A DNA stretch of 64,000 nucleotides, taken from NCBI GenBank assembly GCA_021769295.1, contig JAETTD010000001.1:62001-126000 (forward strand), read 5' to 3'. How positions within the stretch are numbered: the first letter of the stretch is position 1; each line of letters starts with the position of its first letter. Positions 25,207-36,033 of this stretch are shown piece by piece. The translations under genes and the position numbers were made by a program. The notes beneath the pieces were generated by a model. That model was not told where the DNA came from. It did no database searches and saw only the letters and a list, made by a program, of their open reading frames with translations. This DNA is from Bacillota bacterium. Lineage in GTDB: Bacteria; Bacillota; Clostridia; Peptostreptococcales; Anaerovoracaceae.

Positions 25207-27024
25207 CTATTTGTTTTCGTCATATTTGAGAACCGCCGTAAATGCTTCCTGCGGCACTTCAACGGTACCGAACTGGCGCATCCTCTTCTTGCCTTCTTTT
25301 TGCTTTTCAAGAAGCTTTTTCTTTCTTGAAATATCTCCTCCGTAGCATTTTGCTATTACGTCTTTTCTGTAGGCTTTGACGGTTTCACGTGCTATAACCT
25401 TTTGACCTATTGCTGCCTGAATAGGCACTTCAAACTGATGCATAGGTATGATTTCTTTAAGTTTTTCACACACAAATCGTCCCCGCGCATATGCTTTGGA
25501 CTCGTGCACTATCATGGAAAATGCGTCCACAAGGTCCTTGTTGAGCAATATATCCATTTTAACCACGTTTGAACGTTCGTAACGTATAAATTCGTAATCC
25601 AGTGAGCCGTATCCCCTTGTCTTGGATTTGAGCGCATCGAAGAAATCGTATATAACCTCGTTGAGCGGCATTTCATAATGAAGCTGCACCCTCGTCTCGG
25701 TAATATATTCCATATGAATCATCTTTCCTCTGCGTTCCTGACAAAGTTCCATTATGCTTCCCACGTAATCCTTGGGAATCATTATGTCAGCCTTGACCAT
25801 AGGTTCTTCTATATAGCTTATCTCCTGCTGCGGAGGCAGGTTTGTCGGATTCTGTATCATTTCCACGGTGCCGTCGCTCTTCACAACTCTGTAAATTACG
25901 CTCGGGGAAGTGGTTATAACTCCCAGATTGAATTCTCTTTCGAGCCTTTCGACTATGATTTCCATATGCAAAAGGCCTAAAAATCCACACCTGAATCCGA
26001 ATCCCAAGGCCGTAGAAGTCTCGGGTTCAAAATTAAAGGCCGCGTCGTTTACCTGCAGCTTTTCCAGCGCATCCTTGACATTTTCGTATTTTTCGCCTTC
26101 AGCGGGATAAATTCCGCAGTACACCATGGATTGAGCCTTCTTATAGCCGGGCAGCATCTCCTCGGTAGGTGCGGAGTCCAAAGTTATGGTGTCTCCCACA
26201 CGGGCGTCGGAAACCTGCTTGATGCTTCCGCATATGTAGCCTACTTCTCCCGCTTTCAGCACATCTGCGGGCACCGGTCCGGGAGCGCACACGCCTACTT
26301 CGGTTACTTCATACTTTTTGCCGGTGTTCATGAGGCGTATAATATCACCCTTTGATACCCGGCCGTCAAAAATTCTCGTATATATTATTACGCCTTTGTA
26401 ATTGTCGTATTTTGAATCAAATATGAGGGCTTTGAGCTTCCCGTCCGGGTCTCCTGTCGGCGCAGGAATTTTTTTAACTACTTCTTCAAGCAAATCTTCG
26501 ATTCCTATGCCTTCCTTTGCGGACACCAAAGGGGCTTCCGATGCGTCAAGGCCTATCACTTCTTCTATTTCTTCCTTCGTCTCATCGGGTCTTGCTGATG
26601 CAAGGTCTATTTTATTGAGTACAGGCAGAATTTCCAGGTCTTCGTCCAGAGCCAAGTATACGTTGGCAAGGGTCTGCGCTTCTACTCCCTGAGTTGCGTC
26701 CACAACAAGAACGGCGCCCTCACATGCCGCCAAGCTCCTCGATACTTCATAGTTAAAATCCACATGGCCCGGGGTATCTATGAGGTTAAAAGTGTAATCA
26801 TGGCCATCTCTGCTGTGATAGAGCAATCTCGTGGTCTGAAGCTTAATGGTTATGCCTCTTTCTCTCTCCAGCTCCATGTTATCGAGAAATTGCTCTTTCA
26901 TATCCCTCTGGTCTACCAACCCCGTCTTTTCTATTATTCTGTCTGCCAAGGTGGATTTTCCGTGGTCAATATGCGCTATAATGCTGAAATTTCTTATATA
27001 CTGCTGATATTCTTTATTTGACAT
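25207..27024 (-). CDS. lepA: elongation factor 4
   Basis: [46 protein letters not shown]. Confidence 0.98.
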   Translation of the reverse strand: MSNKEYQQYIRNFSIIAHIDHGKSTLADRIIEKTGLVDQRDMKEQFLDNMELERERGITIKLQTTRLLYHSRDGHDYTFNLIDTPGHVDFNYEVSRSLAACEGAVLVVDATQGVEAQTLANVYLALDEDLEILPVLNKIDLASARPDETKEEIEEVIGLDASEAPLVSAKEGIGIEDLLEEVVKKIPAPTGDPDGKLKALIFDSKYDNYKGVIIYTRIFDGRVSKGDIIRLMNTGKKYEVTEVGVCAPGPVPADVLKAGEVGYICGSIKQVSDARVGDTITLDSAPTEEMLPGYKKAQSMVYCGIYPAEGEKYENVKDALEKLQVNDAAFNFEPETSTALGFGFRCGFLGLLHMEIIVERLEREFNLGVITTSPSVIYRVVKSDGTVEMIQNPTNLPPQQEISYIEEPMVKADIMIPKDYVGSIMELCQERRGKMIHMEYITETRVQLHYEMPLNEVIYDFFDALKSKTRGYGSLDYEFIRYERSNVVKMDILLNKDLVDAFSMIVHESKAYARGRFVCEKLKEIIPMHQFEVPIQAAIGQKVIARETVKAYRKDVIAKCYGGDISRKKKLLEKQKEGKKRMRQFGTVEVPQEAFTAVLKYDENK

Positions 27025-27062
27025 TATTTCCTCACTTAAAACAAACTTTCTAATTCTATATT

Positions 27063-27224
27063 TTAATGTAAATCAAGCATGTTTTCAATGAAAAGTTGTA
27101 ATCTGTTACTGATTGTGTCTTCTTTTTGGTACAAAATGCCGCATTGCCTGTCCACCCTTAGAAGGGAAAGCGTTGTTACGAAGAACAACGCTGCTATTAC
27201 AAAATATATTTTAATATTTTTCAT
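27063..27224 (-). CDS. small predicted single-TM protein (53 aa), uncharacterised
   Basis: Reverse-strand [56 protein letters not shown], fills the spoIIP-lepA gap; below the length cutoff of the ORF track. Confidence 0.5.
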   Translation of the reverse strand: MKNIKIYFVIAALFFVTTLSLLRVDRQCGILYQKEDTISNRLQLFIENMLDLH

Positions 27225-27226
27225 CT

Positions 27227-28141
27227 TTAGCCTTTCTTTAAAGTTTCTGCCAAAATGTTTCCGAACACCTCCGCAGTATTTCTACAATCTTCTATTTGGT
27301 TCTGGTTATATCCTATTTCGAGCAGCAGGTACTTTGACGATAAATCCTGATTGTATTTATAGCCTCTTTCGAGGACTTTTCCCGTAAATCCGCTGTAATT
27401 TGCGCTTGCCACCGCATTAAGGTCTTTTACAAATGCCAAGTTTGACTGATATGTAGAAGCGGCTGTTCCTATCACATATGAATACTTGGCGCAGGTCTTG
27501 CCGTTTATGGATACCGTTGCCGCAGGGGAATCGGATGATATGGCGTCTCTGTGCAAATCTATCACGCATTTTACCGTCGGGTATTTTTGAAGCAGCTGCC
27601 GTGCTGTTTCATAAGATCTGCTGTATGAACTGTTATAAGAAGGATAATCGTGCAGGGTCGTGTCGTGAACTACAGGTATGCCCTGTTTTTCAAGAGTCGC
27701 CGCCAGAGTGTTTCCCACATCTCTTACGGTGTTGGCTTCCTCTTTGGAATGGAAATTGCTTCCCGACGCCGGCAGATATGACTCCGTCGCATGAGTATGA
27801 AGTATCAGAACAAGAGGCTCATCGCCTGTTACAACCGGTTCGCCGCCCTGCTCGCCGTCATTGGATTCAGCCTTTTCATCCGAAGTCTGTTCTTCGGGTG
27901 ACTGCATGGCTTCATTATCCCTTGAATCGGCCAGTTCAATTCCCATGGAAGGGTAAACCGTGCTTATACACATGACCCCCAAATCCGTTGCCGAAACTTT
28001 CCGTCCTTCTTCTGTCTGATTTTCTTCACCGACTTCTGCGTTGGTGGGCACAGCCGCCTTCTGCACATACATATTATTGTAAAAGAAAACAGTGCTGATG
28101 ACATAAAGCATGACTGCAGCCCTGGCAAAAAATTTTTTCAT
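27227..28141 (-). CDS. spoIIP: stage II sporulation protein P
   Basis: LILHTHATESYLP; VIDLHRDAI; LLEIGYNQNQIEDCRNTAEVF. Confidence 0.92.
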   Translation of the reverse strand: MKKFFARAAVMLYVISTVFFYNNMYVQKAAVPTNAEVGEENQTEEGRKVSATDLGVMCISTVYPSMGIELADSRDNEAMQSPEEQTSDEKAESNDGEQGGEPVVTGDEPLVLILHTHATESYLPASGSNFHSKEEANTVRDVGNTLAATLEKQGIPVVHDTTLHDYPSYNSSYSRSYETARQLLQKYPTVKCVIDLHRDAISSDSPAATVSINGKTCAKYSYVIGTAASTYQSNLAFVKDLNAVASANYSGFTGKVLERGYKYNQDLSSKYLLLEIGYNQNQIEDCRNTAEVFGNILAETLKKG

Positions 28142-28170
28142 TTTCTATATCCTCCGGCATAAATCTCACC

Positions 28171-29052
28171 TTAAGAATATATGCCGGGATGAAGTGTTAT
28201 ATTTATGGCATTTGCGATAATGTCCGAAAAATCTTTTATTATTTCGTCTATATCCGTTGACGTTACAATCATGTCCAGCTCTTTTCGCTCCATATATTTT
28301 TCTGCGGCAGCTTCGTCCCATGAGTCGATATTTTCGGCTGCTTCCATTATCAGAGTTCTTGAGTCTATCACCGTAGGCACACCTACAGACACCACCTTGC
28401 ATCCCAGCGTGGCCTCTGAAATAGGCTTTCGCCTGTTACCCATACCTGCTCCGGGCTCAATTCCCGTATCGCAGAGCTGAATGGTTGTGCTCATTCTTTC
28501 CATATTGCGTGCAGCCAAAGAGTCCACTATAATGACAACGTCGGGCTTTGTTAAGGATACAATCTTTTCTATCAGGTCAGCGGTTTCCATTCCGGTAACT
28601 CCCGTCACGGAAGGGTTAAATCCGCTGACATTGGCCATTTCCCAGTCTCCGTCAGCTCCGAACATATCAAAGAGATGAGCGGTTATCTTAACTTTATCTA
28701 TGGTATGAGGCCCAAGGCTGTCAGGCGTTACTTTTTCGTTGCCAAGTCCCACCACCAAGGCTTTAAGATAATAGTTGAAGGGAATCATCTTTTTAAGTTC
28801 ATGGGCTAAAGCGTGGGCAGCTCTCTCCTTTATATTGTCCTTTTGCTCCAAAATTCCTTCCACTTCTATGGTTATATAGTTCCCCTGGGCTTTGTTAAAT
28901 GCTCTTGCCCCCTCTTCGCTGTTAATTATTATTTCGGTCACGCAAATATCTTCATCTATCTGCTTTTGCTTCTTGATGTATCCCACGGCTCTCTGCCTTG
29001 CCTCATCAAGCAATTCCTGATTTTCTATGGCTAAATCGGTCCTGTACTGCAT
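28171..29052 (-). CDS. gpr: germination protease GPR
   Basis: MQYRTDLAIENQELLDEARQRAVG; VVGLGNEKVTPDSLGPHTIDK; likely start 29052. Confidence 0.94.
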   Translation of the reverse strand: MQYRTDLAIENQELLDEARQRAVGYIKKQKQIDEDICVTEIIINSEEGARAFNKAQGNYITIEVEGILEQKDNIKERAAHALAHELKKMIPFNYYLKALVVGLGNEKVTPDSLGPHTIDKVKITAHLFDMFGADGDWEMANVSGFNPSVTGVTGMETADLIEKIVSLTKPDVVIIVDSLAARNMERMSTTIQLCDTGIEPGAGMGNRRKPISEATLGCKVVSVGVPTVIDSRTLIMEAAENIDSWDEAAAEKYMERKELDMIVTSTDIDEIIKDFSDIIANAINITLHPGIYS

Positions 29053-29195
29053 TATCTTTGCTCCTGTCAAAAATGTTCTTAGCAATGTAAGTTTCTTCAA
29101 TATGTAAGTTTCCCCAAATTGGCTTTTTATTATGCGTACGGCCGGCCGTGTCTCGCTGATAAATTCAAATCGGACAAAGGGCGTTAACACCCTCG

Positions 29196-29385
29196 GCTGC
29201 ACGTTTTTGTGATTTTGTGCAATAATGTTAGCAAAAATGCAAAACGTCGCAGCAGAGCTACAACGTTTCTGTAGTTTCACGCAATTATGTTAAGGTTTTC
29301 TGAAATCGTGTTGCCGGAGCTACAACATTCCTGCAATTTCATGCAATTATGTTATGGATTTTGCAGATTGTGGTTATCCGGTCGA
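29196..29385. repeat. palindrome array, AACAT..ATGTT family, left copy (3 units)
   Basis: ATGTTA at 29225, 29287, 29349 (62-bp steps); gctac starts 29196/29257/29319. Confidence 0.88.
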
Positions 29386-29845
29386 AGTCAGCTTCTATTA
29401 GAGAACACAACAGATAATCCCTTTACAAATAACTGAATATAGTTCTTTGAAGCACCTGCTACTGACCGAGAGAAAAATCGGTTAAACGGCGGGTGCTTTT
29501 ACTTTTTCAAAAAATCAGAATACGAGGTCTAAATTACACTTCCCTTACGGGCTATTGGGTGAGAGGTCAAATCCTTTCGCCCTTTTTTGTTGCGCTTCTT
29601 GAAAATTGAATAGCAGCCGCCAGAGGGATACCTGCCGCAGCGGACAGCAGAGCGATGATATGAGCCTGCCCGCTGCTTAATCCGTGCATAGCACCGGCAG
29701 AGAAAACGCCGCTTAAAGGAAGCGTGGAACTGTATGGGAGGGCTGTGCTTACATATCCCTGATTCACTTGACAGGGATAAATCTATTTTCAAGGAGGAAA
29801 CGCCTATGTGCAACAACAGGAAACCAAAGCGGAAGGAGGGATTGT

Positions 29846-30898
29846 ATGCAGAAGTTGCAAACGGTCAACGCCGACACGCTCCTTTATGAGCCGCTTGAGA
29901 AGCCGTCCTTTGTGGTGGACGGTCTGATACCCACAGGCTTGACCCTGTTATGCGGCTCGCAGAAAATCGGCAAGAGCTGGCTCATGCTCAAGCTCTGCCT
30001 ATGCGTGTCACAGGGCTTGCCCCTATGGGATATGCCGACATTAGAGAGCGATGTGCTGTACCTCTGCCTTGAGGACACCTTCTGCCGCATACAGGACAGG
30101 CTCTTTAAGCTGACAGACGAGGCAAGCGGGCGGCTTCATTTTGCCGTGGCAAGCTGCAAGCTGCCAGACGGTCTTATCGTGCAGCTTGAGGACTATCTGA
30201 AGGAGTACCCAGACAGCAGGCTCATTGTCATTGACACCTTGCAGAAGGTACGCACCGCTTCTAAGGACAACGCCTACGCCAACGATTATGGGGACATCTC
30301 CCTTATCAAAGACTTTGCTGACAGGCATTCCCTGTCGGTAGTGGTCGTACACCATATCCGCAAGCAGAATGACAGTGATGTGTTCAACAAAGTATCTGGA
30401 ACGACAGGCTTGACGGGAAGTGCGGACGCTACCTTTGTACTGGAAAAAGAAAGCAGGGCTTCCGATACCGCAAGGCTCTATGTGACGGGCAGGGACACGC
30501 CCTATCAGGAGTTTACGCTCCGCTTCCATGATTGCAGTTGGGAGCTTGTGGAGCGCAGGACGCAGGAACAGGCAGCGGCGGCGGAAATCCCGCCCGTCCT
30601 CTTTCGGCTTGTGGAATTTATGCAGGACAAAACCGAGTGGTCGGGTACGGCAACAGAGCTTGCCGCCGCAATGGGGGAAACCAGAGCCGCACCCAACGCC
30701 CTCACCAAGTGGATGAATGAGTACCGCATGGGTTTTCTGGCGGAAAACCATATCCGCTATGATTACCACCGAAAAAACAGCGGCAGGCTGATTCTGCTTG
30801 CAAGGCAGGACAAGGGCGGCGGTGACGATGGTGACGGTAGTGACGGTGTTTTTGGGATACCCCCTGCCGTTGTCACTGTCACCGATAGCGTGTGCTGA
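29846..30898 (+). CDS. RepA-like AAA ATPase (RecA-fold helicase)
   Basis: Walker A GSQKIGKSWLMLKL; LIVIDTLQKVR; VVVHHIRKQ; GTTGLTGSADATFVLEK. Confidence 0.8.
   Translation: MQKLQTVNADTLLYEPLEKPSFVVDGLIPTGLTLLCGSQKIGKSWLMLKLCLCVSQGLPLWDMPTLESDVLYLCLEDTFCRIQDRLFKLTDEASGRLHFAVASCKLPDGLIVQLEDYLKEYPDSRLIVIDTLQKVRTASKDNAYANDYGDISLIKDFADRHSLSVVVVHHIRKQNDSDVFNKVSGTTGLTGSADATFVLEKESRASDTARLYVTGRDTPYQEFTLRFHDCSWELVERRTQEQAAAAEIPPVLFRLVEFMQDKTEWSGTATELAAAMGETRAAPNALTKWMNEYRMGFLAENHIRYDYHRKNSGRLILLARQDKGGGDDGDGSDGVFGIPPAVVTVTDSVC
30821..30864. repeat. left arm of 44-bp imperfect inverted repeat containing 9-bp iteron-like GGTGACGRT x3
   Basis: GGTGACGATGGTGACGGTAGTGACGGTGTTTTTGGGATACCCCC; partner at 31237-31280. 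Confidence 0.85.
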
Positions 30899-31108
30899 AA
30901 CGGCAGTCTTGCCCTGCGGGTGACAGCTATGTGTGTGGTGACGGTGATTTCGGGACGCCCCGCCGCTGCCACCCTTCGGGAGAACACCCCGTAAACGCAA
31001 AATGCAGGCGTGGGGATTACTCGCCCTCTCTCGGCTCGTAAACCCACCCCTGCGTCAGAAAAATCGTGCCGATTTTTCCGACAGCGTTTACAGGGTGTAA
31101 CACACTAC

Positions 31109-31124
31109 ACCTTGCAAGCAAGGT
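31109..31124. other. candidate oriT/nic-region palindrome upstream of mob
   Basis: ACCTTGC-AA-GCAAGGT perfect inverted repeat in the noncoding gap before the relaxase. Confidence 0.4.
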
Positions 31125-31236
31125 CGTGTGCCAGCCGTTCCCTCTGGACTCCCTTATGGCAGGGCTTACGCCCTGCTTTATCCTCCGCCTTGCTTCGGAT
31201 AAAAGGACGGCGGCGTGACGGTGGCGGCTCCCGTGA

Positions 31237-31280
31237 GGGGGTATCCCAAAACCACCGTCACTACCGTCACCACCGTCACG
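31237..31280. repeat. right arm of 44-bp imperfect inverted repeat
   Basis: GGGGGTATCCCAAAACCACCGTCACTACCGTCACCACCGTCACG, near reverse complement of 30821-30864. Confidence 0.85.
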
Positions 31281-31324
31281 CAAGGGAGGAATACCCGCCG
31301 AAAAAAGAAAGGAGAATGTCGCCT

Positions 31325-32290
31325 ATGCCTTATGCAATCCTGCGCTTTAAAAAGCGCAAGGCAGGCTCTGTCGCTTCCTGCGAACGCCACAACGAGCGGA
31401 AGAAAGAAGCCTACAAGAGCAACCCAGATATAGATATGGAACGCTCTAAAAACAATTACCACCTTGTTAATCCACCCCGCTACACCTACAAGAAAGAGAT
31501 TAACCGAAAGGTTGCGGAAGCGGGCTGCAAGGTGCGCCGTGACAGCGTGATGATGGTGGAAACGCTCATCACCGCTTCGCCAGAATTTATGAACAGTTTA
31601 CCACCCGCCGAGCAGAAAGCGTATTTTACAGAGGCTTTAGACTTTATTGCGGAGCGTGTCGGGAAGCAGAATATCCTCTCCGCCGTGGTGCATATGGACG
31701 AGAAAACGCCCCATATGCACCTCTGCTTTGTGCCGATTACGCCAGATAACAAGTTGTCGGCGAAAGCCATTTTAGGCAACCAGAAATCCTTATCCGAGTG
31801 GCAGACCGCCTACCATGAGCGTATATCGGCAAGGTGGAATGAGCTTGAAAGAGGACAGTCCTCTATGATTACAAAGCGGAAGCATATTCCCACTTGGCTC
31901 TTTAAGACGGCTTCCAGACTGGATAAGCAGTATGATGAAATCGTGTCTGCCCTCTCCGATATTAACGCCTTTAACGCAGGGAAAAAGCGTGACAAGGCTC
32001 TGGAACTGATTGCGGCATGGCTGCCCGAAGTGGAGAAATTCTCTAAGGAAATCGGGAAACAGAGCGCCTATATCGAGAGCCTGAAGGCACAAATCGGGCA
32101 GGAAGCCGACTATGCCGAGCGTATGCGTGATGGGAAATATGCGGAGGAACTGAAGGTGCGGGAAGCAAACAAAAAGATATTTGAATTGCAGAGAACCAAC
32201 GAGCAGATGGGACGGCTGCTGAAAAAGATACCGCCCGAAGTGTTGGAGGAAATCCAAAAACCGAACAGAAACCAGACCAGAGAAAGGTAG
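31325..32290 (+). CDS. MobV-type relaxase (Pre/Mob family)
   Basis: MPYAILRFKKRKAGSVASCERHNERKKEAYKSNPDID; VVHMDEKTPHMHLCFVPI (HxDExxPHxH). Confidence 0.88.
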   Translation: MPYAILRFKKRKAGSVASCERHNERKKEAYKSNPDIDMERSKNNYHLVNPPRYTYKKEINRKVAEAGCKVRRDSVMMVETLITASPEFMNSLPPAEQKAYFTEALDFIAERVGKQNILSAVVHMDEKTPHMHLCFVPITPDNKLSAKAILGNQKSLSEWQTAYHERISARWNELERGQSSMITKRKHIPTWLFKTASRLDKQYDEIVSALSDINAFNAGKKRDKALELIAAWLPEVEKFSKEIGKQSAYIESLKAQIGQEADYAERMRDGKYAEELKVREANKKIFELQRTNEQMGRLLKKIPPEVLEEIQKPNRNQTRER

Positions 32291-32297
32291 GAATTGA

Positions 32298-33152
32298 ATG
32301 AAGAAACAGGATTTTACCGTGTTGAAGATTAAGGATTTACACCCTTTCCCCGACAACCCGTTCCGTGTCGTGGAGGACGAACTGCTGATGGAAATGTCGG
32401 AAAGCATTAAGGAATTTGGAATTGTCACGCCGATTATCGCCCGCCCGAAGGAGGACGGGGACGGTTACGAGGTCATTGCAGGACAGCGGCGTGTGAGGGC
32501 TTCACAGCTTGCAGGGATAGATACCGTCCCTGCTTTTGTTTTGCCCTTAGACCGTGACAGGGCGATTATTACCCTTGTGGACAGCAACATGCAGCGTGAA
32601 AATATCCTGCCGAGCGAGCGTACCTTTGCCTACAAGATGAAATTAGAAGCGATGAAGCGGCAGGGCTTCCGCACGGATTTAACTTCTGCCCAAGTTGGGG
32701 AGAAGTTGACTTCGGTGGAGCAGCTTGCGAAGCAGAGCGCAAACAGCCGCACCCAGATACAGCGTTTTATCCGACTGACCGAACTGATACCGCCGATTTT
32801 GCAGATGGTGGACGAGGGGAAAATCGCCCTCACGCCTGCGGTGGAGTTATCGTTTTTGAAGAAGGACGAGCAGGAAAACCTGTTCACCACAATGGAGAGC
32901 GAGGAAGCAACGCCCTCTTTATCGCAGGCGCAGCGTATGAAGCAGCTAAGCCAGACGGGGCGGCTTGACATGGATACCATCTTTGCGGTTATGACCGAGG
33001 AAAAGGCAAACCAGAAAGAAACGCTGAAAATCAAGACCGACAAGCTAAGGAAATACTTCCCGAAAGGCACAACGCCGAAGCAGATGGAGGACTTCATTAT
33101 CCGCCTGTTGGAGCGTGAATTGCAGCGGAAACGAAGCCGTGACAGCCGATAA
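32298..33152 (+). CDS. ParB/RepB/Spo0J-family partition protein
   Basis: LHPFPDNPFRVVEDELLMEMSESIKEFGIVTPIIARP...GYEVIAGQRRVRASQLAG. Confidence 0.88.
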   Translation: MKKQDFTVLKIKDLHPFPDNPFRVVEDELLMEMSESIKEFGIVTPIIARPKEDGDGYEVIAGQRRVRASQLAGIDTVPAFVLPLDRDRAIITLVDSNMQRENILPSERTFAYKMKLEAMKRQGFRTDLTSAQVGEKLTSVEQLAKQSANSRTQIQRFIRLTELIPPILQMVDEGKIALTPAVELSFLKKDEQENLFTTMESEEATPSLSQAQRMKQLSQTGRLDMDTIFAVMTEEKANQKETLKIKTDKLRKYFPKGTTPKQMEDFIIRLLERELQRKRSRDSR

Positions 33153-33197
33153 TGTCCTTTTTTCGGATAGTAAACACAGAAAGTTGAGGTTTAGAAA

Positions 33198-33422
33198 ATG
33201 AAAGATATTCAATATGAGATTGTAAAGGAAATCGCTGTTTTATCCAAAAGCGACAGCGGCTACACGAAGGAAATCAACCTGATTTCTTGGAACGGGAAAG
33301 AGCCGAAGTACGATATACGCAGCTTCTCCCCCGACCGTGAGAAGTGCGGCAAGGGCATTACGCTGACCGAAGCGGAAGCAAAATCGCTTCTGGAAGCATT
33401 AAGAAAACAACTGAATGACTGA
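33198..33422 (+). CDS. YdbC/PC4-like ssDNA-binding family protein
   Basis: KEINLISWNGKEPKYDIRSFSPDREKCGKGITLTEAEAKSLLEAL. Confidence 0.75.
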   Translation: MKDIQYEIVKEIAVLSKSDSGYTKEINLISWNGKEPKYDIRSFSPDREKCGKGITLTEAEAKSLLEALRKQLND

Positions 33423-33488
33423 TATGATTTGCGGATTAGGGGCGTTTTCGGACGCCCTTTTCCCATTTTGAAGGGAGGGTATCTGCCG

Positions 33489-33680
33489 ATGGCAAGAACG
33501 GCTACACGCCCGAAGATTACCGTGCAGGCGGTCTATTCTGGTGAAAAGGATATGCAGGAGATGTTTGTTTCCCTGCTTGTCAATGCGGTGCGGAAAGGGA
33601 AATCCTCTGTCCGCACCTTTGAGATTGTGAAAGATACAGACTACAATTTACCCATAACCGATGAAAAGGAGGCGAGCTGA
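33489..33680 (+). CDS. small conserved mobile-element protein
   Basis: MARTATRPKITVQAVYSGEKDMQEMFVSLLVNAVRKGKSSVRTFEI; directly upstream of recombinase. Confidence 0.6.
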   Translation: MARTATRPKITVQAVYSGEKDMQEMFVSLLVNAVRKGKSSVRTFEIVKDTDYNLPITDEKEAS

Positions 33681-35373
33681 ATGAGCATTTTAAGGACAGC
33701 TCTCTACTGCCGTTTATCCAAAGACGACGATATGGCACAGGGCGACAGCGAGAGCATTAAGACACAGAAAGCAATGCTGACACAGTACGCAAAGGAACAC
33801 GGCTTTATGGTGGTGGAAATCTATGTGGACGATGGTTGGAGCGGCTTAAATTTCGACAGACCAGATTTTAACCGTATGCTCGATGACATCGAAGCGGGCA
33901 GGATTGATGTGGTCATCACAAAGGATTTATCCCGTCTGGGGCGTGACCATCTGAAGGTCGGGCACTTCACGGAGATATATTTCCCGATGAAAAATGTGCG
34001 GTACATCGCCGTCAATGACTGCGTGGACACCGCCAACCGAAACAACGATATAGCGGCTCTGAAAAATGTGATGAACGAATTTTACTCAAGGGACAATTCA
34101 AGGAAAATCCGTTCGTCCATACGGGCAAGGGCAAAGGCGGGGCTTTACCGCTGTTCCTATGCCCCGTTCGGCTATCGGAAAACGCCCGATAACCATAACA
34201 GACTGATAATTGACGAGGAAACAGCCCCGATTGTGAAGCGGATTTTTGCGCTTGCGGGCGCAGGAATGGGGGGCGCACAAAATCGCAAAGCAGCTTCGGG
34301 AGGAACAGGCAGCCGCCCCCTCTTGGTGGCAGCACACCCGTGGGGAGAAGGACTATTCCCAACGCTTTTCCAATCCAGAGAACAAATATGAGTGGTCGCA
34401 TACCGTTATCCGCAATATTATCAAAAACCCCGTCTATCTCGGTCACACTATCATGTGCAAGAAGGAGATTATCTTCAAGGTCGGGAAATACAGGGATATA
34501 CCAGAGGAAGAACAGATACGGGTGGACAACACCCACGAGCCGCTTGTCACGCAGGAGGATTTTGACAATGCAAACGCTAAGATTTTAAGCCGCAGGCGGG
34601 ATACAACCGATAATTTTGTATCGCCCTTTTCAGGGCTTGTGAAGTGCGGCACTTGCGGGAAAGCGTTGGGCTTGCGGTATTGGGGGAAAGACAGACATCA
34701 CATTTTTGTCTGTACCACTTATGCCCGCAATACAAAATCCTGTACCGACCACCGCATTTTCTACGATGATTTATACAATGCGGTGCTTGCCGATATTCAG
34801 TACCATGCCCGAATTGCCTATGAGGACAGGGAGAAGGCGGTGGCTCTGGCGGTCAGAATGAATGAGAAAGCGGACGGAAGCCGTGGGAAATCCAACGAAG
34901 CGAAGCTGAAACAGGCGAGGAAACGCTACGATGAAGTGACAAGGCTGTTTGACAGGCTCTATGAGGATTCCCTTTCGGGGCGTATCTCCAATGACAACTT
35001 CTCCCGCCTGATAGACAAATACCAGACGGAGCAGGAGCAGCTTTTGGGGCAGATACAGGCGATAGAGAACGCCTTGCAGGAGGTAAGGGACAACCAGCAG
35101 AACGCCGTGAAATGGGCGGACTTGATGGCACAGTATGTGGGAATACAGGAACTGACCGCCGAAAACCTCAACCTTCTCATTGAGCGGATTGAAGTGTTTG
35201 ACCGAACGGAAACAGACGGGGAAACCGAGCAGGTAATCCGTATCTGTTACCGCTTCGGCGGTTACATAGGGGAACACCGCTTTAAGGCAAAGGTTTTAAG
35301 GAATACGGGCGGTTGGGAGCAACGCCGCAAAAAAGAAAGGAAAGACAATGGAAAAGTATCATTTGTATCTTGA
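33681..35373 (+). pseudogene. large serine recombinase (TnpX/TndX-like), split in two frames by a +1 shift
   Basis: ORF 33681-34391 has the N-terminal resolvase domain (TALYCRLSKDD...GDSESIKTQK, KDLSRLGRDHLKVG); ORF 34246-35373 continues with the recombinase/zinc-ribbon part. Frame changes at G6 run 34268-34273 (GAGMG|AHKIAKQLREEQ). Confidence 0.82.
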
Positions 35374-35518
35374 CGAAGCGGAACGGCGGCTGATCATCCT
35401 CTGCCTAAATGAGCTTAGAAACAGGCTCATAGCCGAGGGCAGATATACCGACTGCGTAGACGAACTGCTGATAAAGGCGGCAGGGGCAAAGAAAGTGAAA
35501 TTAAAAATACGGAGGTAA
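35348..35518 (+). CDS. small conserved element protein (56 aa)
   Basis: MEKYHLYLDEAERRLIILCLNELRNRLIAEGRYTDCVDELLIKAAGAKKVKLKIRR; below ORF-track cutoff. Confidence 0.65.
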   Translation: MEKYHLYLDEAERRLIILCLNELRNRLIAEGRYTDCVDELLIKAAGAKKVKLKIRR

Positions 35519-35524
35519 CGGACA

Positions 35525-35899
35525 ATGGCAAAATCAATCTTTGAGGAAATGGGCGGCAGATACGAAAGACAGGGCGATTACATTCTCCCCTGCCTTACCG
35601 TACCGCCCGAAGAAGAAAAGCCAATAGGCGTTTTCGGACAGCGGCACTTGCGGTATCTGCGGGAGTACCGCAAAGTTACATACACCAATCTTCTAACAAG
35701 CGGCAGGCTCAACACCTACCTTGCCGACATCGATAAACAGGCACAGGAACGCTTTGAAAGGCTCATAGAGGGCATGAAGCAGGCACAGGGTATCACGGAA
35801 CAGCTAAAGGCAGAAAACGCGTTAGAATGGACAGGAAGAATGAATAACATAAGGGCTTGTGCGATGGAGATTGTGAATGAAGAAATCATTTTCGCATAG
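35525..35899 (+). CDS. TnpV-family transposon protein
   Basis: FEEMGGRYERQGDYILPCL...FGQRHLRYLREYRKVTYTNLLTSGRLNTYLADIDKQAQERFE. Confidence 0.8.
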   Translation: MAKSIFEEMGGRYERQGDYILPCLTVPPEEEKPIGVFGQRHLRYLREYRKVTYTNLLTSGRLNTYLADIDKQAQERFERLIEGMKQAQGITEQLKAENALEWTGRMNNIRACAMEIVNEEIIFA

Positions 35900-36033
35900 C
35901 AGACAAGCGGCAGGGAGAAATCTCTGCCGCTTTTGGGAAATGTTAGAAAAGATAACGGAATGGTCTTCTCAAAAACGGTCAATGGATTTATAATATCTCT
36001 GTATTAACCGATACGGTTAACGAGGAGGACGCT

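Noticed and set aside
27121-27192. Possible lone unit of the TGCCG family (aaatgccgcatt) and AGCGTTGTT..AACAACGCT hairpin
   Set aside because: Both lie inside the predicted 53-aa ORF and have no second arm at 35 nt or partner at 62 bp
29567-29767. 66-aa minus-strand ORF with hydrophobic segments at left end of element
   Set aside because: Possible remnant of a conjugation gene but no clear family, ribosome-binding site or conservation evidence
30041-31000. 319-aa minus-strand ORF
   Set aside because: Antisense to the RepA-like gene in GC-rich element DNA; low-complexity Arg/His-rich translation
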